A stretch of 64,000 bases of DNA, taken from assembly GCF_019059575.1 (NCBI RefSeq), contig NW_024883463.1, positions 1 through 64,000 on the forward strand, in the 5' to 3' direction. Position 1 is the first letter of the stretch. Each line of letters opens with the position of its first letter. Positions 56,401 through 64,000 of this stretch are shown piece by piece. The position numbers were made by a program, and so were the translations under genes. The notes under the pieces were generated by a model that searched no databases, was not told the origin of the DNA, and worked only from the letters and a program-made list of their open reading frames with translations. This DNA is from Amphibalanus amphitrite. Lineage: Eukaryota; Arthropoda; Thecostraca; Balanomorpha; Balanidae.

Positions 56401-59400
56401 GTCATCAGCCAGTCAGCACGCTCGCTGCATGAATGCACAACAACGAAAACACAACATCCGCACGGTTGTGCAAGGGTGGTCAATAGTAAACAAACGGGGC
56501 CTCGTCACGAACTCCGGACCTACACATAATCGCAAAACAAACAGCCCTCCAGCAGCTTGGACGTATCATTCTCAATGCCTCACAGACCTTGAGATACATC
56601 TCAGTGTGATAGATGATGTTTTGCGTTGGCTCGGGATATCTCGACTAGATGGCTTTGATGACCTGACAGCTGTTTTTCTATTGAACAATTCTCCACGAAC
56701 CTAACCGGGCTGATCGCAAAGGTTTTGGAAATTAATGATCCACAGTTCGGCTACTTGTCTGTATTTGATCCAGTAACTGAGATTGACCAAGGAGTATGCA
56801 GCAATAGTATGACAGCCTAGTTAACTTCCTTAGTCTCAAGGCGTCCTCTGACAGTGTCGACTGCCAAAGGGTCATGTTTTAGCGACGCTGATAGCCCAGA
56901 CTCATAACCGGTCACAGCGCTTCCCCCGGCCACTAACCTGACAGTGAGGTGAAGAAGGGTCCTTTGCTGATGACCTGTAGTCCTGAGGCCAAACGCCGTC
57001 CTGAGGTCTGGGACGCCACGCCAGCGGCCGAGCAGTGACCCACCGGGTCCTCAAGACACTGAGAACAGAAGATCAACTGTTAGAAAAGGAAGAAAGGGAA
57101 GAAAATAAGAGACGGATCCTTCATCAGTCAAGGGACGGATCATGTGGTCCCGCTCCAAAATCCTAGCAAAGTTAGTACAATGCCGCGATACATTTTGTAG
57201 GTCACTGAATGACTGGATGGTGCAGTTTCCTATGAACGATAGTCCTCGACAACATCCTGTCTTGGCGCCGACATTGGCTGGGGTCCAGTTCAGCACTGGT
57301 CCCCATTTGTCGAACATAGCCCCAGCGGTATCCACAGTAGGATGCCGCCGGCGCCCCAAACATTTAAAGAACTACCGCTCCCGAGAAATCACCCGTCCGC
57401 ACATCATCGAAGTGATATTTTCAGTCCGCATCAGCTGCAAATCATAATGGACTTTCCATGTCGTCGGTCGGGCGGCGACTCTGTGCCGCAGCCGCGGTGC
57501 GCCGTCAGCACGACCCCGGTTAGTTCGGCGGGTGGCCGCGGGGCGGCGCTGCACTCACCTGCACAATGTGCTGCCGGGCCGGGGAGTCGGGGGTGGCGCA
57601 GACGCCGATCCGGCAGTGGAGGTAGTATGGTCCCAGGGCGGCGAACTCGCGGGTCACCTGCGGGCAAAAGGGGAAAAGGAGTAGGGTCAAGTCAAGTTAG
57701 CCCAACTGTGCCTCAGTTACTGGTAACCGGATGAAGGGACGGGTTAGGCCATATCGCTCGCCAAATGAATTTCAGATCCCTTTAACAACAAAGGCAACCA
57801 GAGAAAATCTGGAGTTCGTTGCTAATTACAGTAAAGAACGTAGCTAACGTTGCACCATGTTGCACCTAGCCAGAAAATGCCTGAATAATAAGCTATGAAC
57901 TCCTTAAAACACGCACAAAGTTCACGAGCAATGTGTTTTCCTCTTGAGCCTGAAGGACACTGGCTGTCAGTTCCATAACGGTCGAATTTGACTCCATTAC
58001 ACTTGAAAATACCGACCTCTACCAAGGCAAAGACCTTGAATATCCGTTGGCCAAATTGCAAACGGTATTCGTGCAGTAAAAATCCCAGCGTAAGCCCTAT
58101 AACCCGCATTCCGCAGAGGCCTGTAGGGATAACTACATTCATGTGTAGCATGCACTGCTTTTTTCGCCACAATCTAAAAACTTTTGCACAATTACTCGGC
58201 GTGTTTTCGTGCCGCCCGCCGCGGCCGAAGCCGATGGCCGGTGAGCGATGCCCTGTGGCCGGAGTGCGGTGCCCTGTGGACTCTCACCTGGACCCTGTAG
58301 ACAGCCGCCGGGGAGGAGGTGTCGCGACCCGTCAGTCGGGTCACCGTCGAGCGGGCCGGACACGCGCCGTCCACCAGGGTCACCTGAGCAGAGGCGGCCG
58401 CAGAGGCCGGCGAGGCCGCCCCGCTCGCCCAACACTGCTCCGCCACCGGCACCAGGTACGGCGCTGAGCAGACCAGTCAGGTCAGGTCAGGTCAGGTCAG
58501 GTCAGGTCAGGAGAGCAGGTCAGGTCAAGTCGGTATGACGAAATGGGGGAGAGACAGGTCAGGCTAATTCGTCTAGATAAGCCATTGCCCGGTCTGCAAG
58601 AAAACATTATTAAGTTATCGGCGTAGCGCATTACTTGGATTTACAGCGCCAGTGTAGGCATTTTATAACGTGCAGATACGCTGCACCAGCAGCAAAAATC
58701 ACATTCTAACAACAGAAATCGTGGCTTGAAAACCCATATCGAGGTAACTCAACAATAAAAAGGAAACTCGTTAAGCAGCTCATTATTAAACATAGCGCAA
58801 GCAGTTCAGGAAAATCCCAACCTGTCACGAAACAACGATATTCAGATCAGTCCAATGCACGCGCCTGGATCACGACTTGTTCACTCACCCATGAAGAGGG
58901 TGGCCCTGATGTAGACGGTCTCGGAGACGGCCACCTGAACGTTGGGCTCGACGGGCCGGGCAAACTGCGGGTCGCTGGCCAGCTCCAGGTCGTACATGGT
59001 TGCGCCCACCTCGTCAATGTCCAGCGTGACGTCCTGTAAGAACGCGGAGTCGCTGACGTCACTTGAGGAACGAGGATGCACGGAGCGAGCGGACCGGCAC
59101 GGGCGGTGGCCTTGTCGGACTTAAACACGAGCTGTGGGGTACAGTGGCATACCGCAAACTGAGTGACATACCGGATGCATAAATAGCGATGTAGTGGATG
59201 CATGCCGAGTGATTTTGTGGATGCACAGAGAGTGCTGAACGGCACACTATGGATGGCACGATAGGTATGTGACTGTGGCAGTCAGCCGCTGACGTCACAG
59301 GTCACGTCAAGACGGGTCAACATAATTCCGGTACCTGATCTGAAAGCTCTGTGACGGGCCACCTTTGGATGATGTGGGAGTGCCGCCCAAAAGTATTTTA

Positions 59401-62400
59401 AGCACTTTCAAGTATATCATTTTATTATCAATGCCCTCTACAGGTATAGCTTGTGGTTAATTTAGCGAACTTCGTAGTTCAAAACGCATGCGTACCTATG
59501 ACAAAAAAAAAAAATACCAATAATAAAATAGCCGCACACGCTCTGGCAGGTCTCGTTGGACCCACCGCTGAAGGCGCTCGCACCTGGTCGGCGTTGGGCT
59601 GCTCTGCCTGCGGCGGTATGCAGCTGAGCGGCACCGAGCCTCCGCTGGTCCGCTGTGGCCTCGGCCAGGAGCTGAGGGAGCCGTCGCCGCCGCCAATTCC
59701 GGCTCCGGAGCCCTCGAAATCCTCGTCATCCTCCGGCAGAGGGGCCGCCACGAAATGGACCTGAAACGGAGACCGGAGAGTCAGAGAGTGAGTCATAGTC
59801 GGACCGCAGAGCCAGAGAATGAGTCATAGTCGGACCGCAGAGTCAGAGAATGGGTCATAGTCGGGACGGAGTGGGAGCAAAGCGAACTAAGCCTGCACTG
59901 AGTTACGACTTTTAGAGCAGGCTGAAGATCACAGCCTTGAGCCTTGACGGTTCAGTTGCTAGTGTTATATCTTTTTTAGACAGTGTGTAACATCGTCATG
60001 CTCTGCCGTTTTCATACCCAAAAAGGGTATGTAGATTTATAAGGCATATTGCTGTGTACACTGTACAAAGCAGAACGTTGACACGAAATCCCTTGTTAAT
60101 CTAATGTTTTTTAGTTCAGAAGGAACAGCCCAATATCACACGCCGTGCTCCCGACCGGCAGCAGTGAACAGCTCTTCACTACCAGGTGGATTGCCTCAGT
60201 CACTGTGTAGTACTCCGAAAGTGCGGCCATTACGCGGCTCCGAGCGCCGTGCACGCCCGCTCCCGTAATAGCTGTGAGAAAATAGCCGCTAATGCTGTAA
60301 GTGCCTTATTGACAGCGTGGGAAGACAGCGTAGGTATTTCTGGGAAAACCGGTAGAATGCCATTAGCGTCCAGAATCCGATAGATGCACGCTGCCAACCT
60401 AATGCCCCGTATCCACTGCCGGATCTACTGTTACATAGCAGCACCTGTCGAAGCCAAGACGGCATGAAGCTATCAGGCAAAGATTCAGGGAGAAATGAAA
60501 GGCTGCACATTCGTGTTGATAGGTTTGCAATGAATGCTTAGGACAGAGTGTTGGTTATTTGAGGCTGTGTAAGAGCTTATGAACCCACAGCTGGAATGTG
60601 CAAACGTTTGCAGCTGTGGATGCCTATATTTAGCCGGAGCCTATGGCGTTTACTCTGAGGCATATCGTGCCTTTCGGACGTTACCTTCACTGCGCCTCGG
60701 AGCAGGTAGGTGCCGTACAGATGAACGACATTTTAATGCTCACATATACCATCATGGAGAAAGTGCAACGCCGGGAATAAGCGGCATGCAAAATATGTCT
60801 GGTCAAGGTAGGAACGTTTTTCGGCTACTAGTCGTTTATTGTTTTCGTGGGAAAACAATAACGAAAACAATAACGAGAAACGAAAACAATAAACGACTAG
60901 TAGCCGAAAAACGTTCCTACCTTGTAATGTCTAGTCGTAAAAGCTTGAAATCATATATGTCTGGTCAAGTTTAGCAAATACAAGCACCATACCGAACCAA
61001 AACATCGTTCCGGTAAGGCACGGGTATAGCTTTCAATATGCAGAACCATTGCCCCGCATTCCATTTCCATCCAAGCCGAGACCGCTATACGCCGCTGTAT
61101 TTCCGCATTTTCCCCATAAGTCCATTGGGACACATTGGATAGGCACCGTTACAGCACTACTGCAGTACTGCACTCGGACCAGCCCCGGCAGGTCACCACT
61201 GGCACACTGTACGGCGACCAGGGCACCGAGCCTGTCGACCGCGTGTCTCGCGACCCTCACACATCACAATACGTCAGCCCCGTGTCTGGCCGTCCCGTTC
61301 AGCCAGCCTCCGCTATGTTAACAAGGCTACCAATCACTAGCGCCCGAGAAACACGCCAGGCTAGAGCACAGCACAGAGGGAGATGCAAAAATAGCACTAA
61401 AAATAAATAATGTTTTCAATTGTATTTTAACTTCTAACTCGTGGATAATGTTTTCAATTGTATTTTCACTTCTAACTAGTGGTAAAGGGATGCAAAACTT
61501 CTGGCATCTTCCTTACCCAGAAGCCAGAATAACGGCGTAACTCGTCTTATTTGACTTGTCTCATTGTTCTTTCCGCCTTTCTGGTTCAACGAGCCCCCTA
61601 CGTAGGCTCCTAATAAGGAAGCACACTACACTGCCAGAGCAAATTGTAGAGCACTACGCAGGACATTGCAACTTCGCAAAAGTACGCGGAAGACAAACGC
61701 ACCTCTCCCGGGGGCTAAAGGTCACGTGGCGGGCGCCTGCCGTCCGCGGCCGATCACGTGCCCGGCAGTGCGTTGCCCCTCTGCGCGCCTCTGATGTCAG
61801 CTCAGGGTACAGAGTGCACCTCTGGACCATGTCACACTAAGTGCTCGGCGCGGCACTAACATCGATACGCCCTCTGTGTCAAAACACCGATCGGCAAACA
61901 TTTCAATCATCGCACGGCATGTTTATCGATACGTTCTGCGAAACGTGCGCTCAAGTGACTGAGCGAAAATGGCTCTCTGCTGCAAAAAGACAGCATGAGT
62001 GGCCCGATCAACCGATTCGAGGACATAACTCATCAGCTGACAAAATCGAATTTATCTGTCCAGTGCTGCCCTTGGAACGAATGAGTCATCTATACCAAAT
62101 ACTGAATGGACTTATCCTCGAAGAGCAAAACAATGTAACTATGCTCTGTAATAGGTAATCACTGGAAACTATTACCTGGCTGTTTCTTGTCGTACGCTGA
62201 TGTATAAAACGTGTTTTGCTGTCAATTGAATAAACAAACCGACACCGTTCCTAACGATGCTTTGCTGCCACGACAATATTTTCACCGTGTACCCAATGAA
62301 CCCGACAGACTGAATCAGATTTCACTTTTATTGGCTGATATGTCGAATAAATCCCCGTCTGTCATGCATGCGATAGCAGAATTCGGGTAGCTGCGTTATA

Positions 62401-63778
62401 TATTTCTTCGACGATACCCAATACACAACAATTATTACAAACAACTGTAAAGGCCTGACTACACTATGCGTTTCCGGGCGTGCGTTTTTTGCGGGTTTGC
62501 GGTTTTTGCGTAACATCGTTCTAGAAAAATAAACGACATTACGTTTTTGTGATGTTTTTTATCTTGCATTTTAGTTAATATAAGAGTTATGTTAACTTCT
62601 TATGTAACTAATGTAAAAGTTATATTATTTATAACTTTTTTTTTCTAGAACGATATTACACAAAAAACGCAAACCCACAAAAAACGCACGCAAAAAAACG
62701 CGTAGTGTAGCCAGGCCTTTACGGGATGAACCTTCATTCTGCAATGCTGCATCCAAAGTGTACCGACTATATCTACACTGCACAAAAAGGACATTCAGGT
62801 CTCCTCTGTCCGTTCATTTCTATCACATCTCACATTCCCCCTAGTATCCCCGCTCATCAGCCATGTGACACGTGTCACACCCGTCACACGTGTCACACGT
62901 GTCACACGTGTCACAAGTGTCACCGTATCCACGTGTCACCGTGTCCACGTGTCAGCAGCCGGCATATGCCGCGTCTAATGCTAATGATATCAGCCACCGT
63001 GTTGCCGTAAATAGACAGCGTTGCACTCGATTAATATAGCTCGGCCCGATCGGACGGACAGCCGTTTGCAGGCCATCAATTTTACAGTAGGTATATTTGA
63101 AACAGTGTCATTGACACATAGGCTTGACGTCGTAGCCTTAACTGGGAGAGAAATGATTGCGCTTCTTATCCCAGCACAATACTTCTTTTGCACAATCCAC
63201 ATTTCCTTTCATTACCTATATCTGGCGTGAGTTGCTGAGTAGTTCGAAAGCCACATAGCATGACTAGGAGCTTAAGGATAGAGACGAGCTCCAAATGATT
63301 TAAGAAATACTAAGCCTAATTTTGAAAATTATCCGTTCATGAAACAGAAAATCATCTTCTGCACGGATATGCCTTGATCTCATTGAGTTGTAACCCTTGA
63401 GGGCTGCCGCCTGCCAACGTCAGCACGTATTACGACCATGCTGATCCTCCAGCTGTAGGTCCTAAGTATCATACATGAATCCTATTACCCCTAACTCCTT
63501 CCGCCCCTGTATCTTACTTCTGCATTCCTGTGTGTCACGTACCGTGTTAAAGTACTCGGTGGCTCCGCTCCTGTCGCGGCGCTGGCCGGTACCGCACTCT
63601 GTCAGGGGCCCGCTGACCACCAGATGCGTGCCGTTCCGGTGTGAGTAGCAGCCCCAGTCGTCCAGGTGCAGGAGACTCACAGAGACGGCATCCGCGTCAG
63701 ACGACGGGACGGCCACCGTCAGACGGCCGCCCGCGCAGGAGACGGACACGGAGCGCCGCAGCTGGCCAGACGCCGAGC
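53452..63778 (-). CDS. TGFBR3: Betaglycan-like (TGFBR3) ZP-domain membrane protein, 3' part
   Basis: Eight exons on the minus strand: 63778-63543, 59760-59584, 59033-58889, 58463-58288, 57657-57559, 57058-56938, 55592-55443 and 53636-53452 (TAG). They join in phase to 428 residues, with the 5' part beyond the window. Fragment residues 14-125 form the ZP-N half (C14, C43, C61, C125), with NGTHLVVSGPL and an acidic insertion (about 87-105). The ZP-C half follows (LVPVAEQCWA; YYLHCRIGVC). A single membrane span lies at about 342-363 (AGIGVAAFLLGVLLMGG), then a 65-residue tail with poly-Gly and STPNSQTP. The acidic insert, the C-G-T after PLTE and the membrane-span sequence match betaglycan, which binds and presents TGF-beta-type ligands. 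A generic arthropod ZP protein is the alternative. The missing N-terminal orphan domain would settle it. Confidence 0.85.
53528..53563 (-). repeat. (GGC)n coding repeat, poly-glycine
   Basis: A CCG triplet run on the + strand encodes about 11 glycines in the cytoplasmic tail of the betaglycan-like protein. It probably varies in length between individuals. Confidence 0.85.
54531..55324. mobile_element. Mariner-like MITE at a TA site
   Basis: TA duplication at 54531-54532 and 55323-55324 encloses 54533-55322. The ends are a perfect 31-base inverted repeat starting CAGGGTGATCGAAAAAAAGT, then weaker pairing to about 100 bases. CAGGG ends at a TA site fit Tc1/mariner. No transposase. It sits in the last intron of the betaglycan-like gene. 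Confidence 0.9.
58475..58537 (-). repeat. (TGACC)n array before a 3' splice site
   Basis: On the minus strand about ten CTGACC/TGACC units end roughly 12 bases before the acceptor at 58464 of the betaglycan-like gene. Each unit contains the branch-point consensus CTGAC. Confidence 0.8.
60805..60923. repeat. Perfect 44-bp hairpin in an intron
   Basis: Arms 60805-60848 and 60880-60923 are perfect reverse complements, starting AAGGTAGGAACGTTTTTCGG. The 31-base loop repeats ACGAAAACAATA-like words found in the arms. The 15-base word ATATGTCTGGTCAAG flanks it directly on both sides (about 60793-60807 and 60954-60968). It lies in the long intron of the betaglycan-like gene. Confidence 0.9.
62448..62721. 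mobile_element. Foldback MITE with AAGGCCTG ends
   Basis: TA at 62448-62449 and 62720-62721 encloses the inverted ends AAGGCCTGRCTACACTA. Pairing continues inward through TTTTGCG-rich words and TTCTAGAACGAT. About 270 bases, no coding capacity, in the long intron of the betaglycan-like gene. Confidence 0.8.
62864..62955. repeat. CACGTGTCA minisatellite (tandem E-boxes)
   Basis: Units of 9-10 bases, CACGTGTCA, repeated about nine times with some decay. Most carry the palindromic E-box CACGTG or a one-base variant. It is intronic in the betaglycan-like gene. Confidence 0.85.
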
Positions 63779-63794
63779 CTGTGTGGGACAGGAG

Positions 63795-64000
63795 ACGCAC
63801 TCGTCAGACAAGGAGACGGAGGAGACATAAACAAAGACAGAGACAGAGACAGGAGACGGAGACGGGGCGACGCAGCTGACCGGGCGCCGCGCCTACGCAG
63901 AACTGACCAATCCTTGTGGGTAGGTACAGAAATATGAGACAGAGACATAGACAGAGGCAGAGACAAGCGAAATAAGAGGAGACATGGACGGAGACAGACA
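63795..64000. repeat. GACAGA/GGAGAC-rich simple repeat
   Basis: Imperfect GACAGA and GGAGACGGA units run from just upstream of the first visible exon of the betaglycan-like gene to the window end. On the gene strand they are pyrimidine-rich. Confidence 0.75.

Overview
The window looks like nuclear DNA of an arthropod, most likely a crustacean. This is an inference: it has two chitin-binding cuticle-type genes of the obstructor/CPAP class, small exons with GT-AG introns, and heavy transposon load. Four protein-coding genes could be rebuilt exon by exon with matching splice phases. They form two convergent (tail-to-tail) pairs. Pair 1 is an obstructor-A-like gene with three CBM14 domains (+ strand, 1400-6657) facing a gene with four CBM14 domains (- strand, 23566-17047). 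Pair 2 is a CDC34/UBE2R-type ubiquitin-conjugating enzyme (+ strand, 45749-49764) facing a ZP-domain single-pass membrane protein (- strand, from beyond 64000 down to 53452). The ZP protein matches the layout of betaglycan, the TGF-beta co-receptor TGFBR3.

The two cuticle genes would be secreted and bind chitin in the extracellular matrix. The E2 acts in the cytosol or nucleus with cullin-RING ligases. The betaglycan-like protein would sit in the plasma membrane. Nothing in the sequence ties the two pairs into one pathway.

Much of the remaining DNA is mobile or repetitive. One family has seven copies of about 0.9-1.8 kb with TTAA or CTAG target duplications and G-run/C-run hairpin ends: 8134-9168, 10822-12617, 12995-13985, 21919-22867, 24348-25291, 32662-33585 and 37501-38512. 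There are two elements with GGGGAGAG ends at TA sites (11310-12487 and 17646-18599), a 5.2 kb foldback structure (10010-15236), and a chain of nested hAT-type elements with perfect 8-bp duplications (37206-41640, holding 39187-41585, holding 40234-40545). Smaller elements include a mariner-like MITE in the last intron of the ZP gene, an AGGG-ended TTAA element, several long hairpins, minisatellites and (CT)n/(GA)n tracts. No transposase gene was found, so every element here looks non-autonomous.

The most unusual signal is in the TTAA family. Each well-kept copy carries a private word of about 8-12 bases three times: once at one end and twice at the other. The word differs between copies even when their interiors are nearly identical. 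Other points worth checking are a minisatellite made from copies of a splice donor in the CDC34 gene, tandem CTGAC branch-point-like arrays in front of several 3' splice sites, and recurrent TGACGTCA motifs spread by the TTAA elements.
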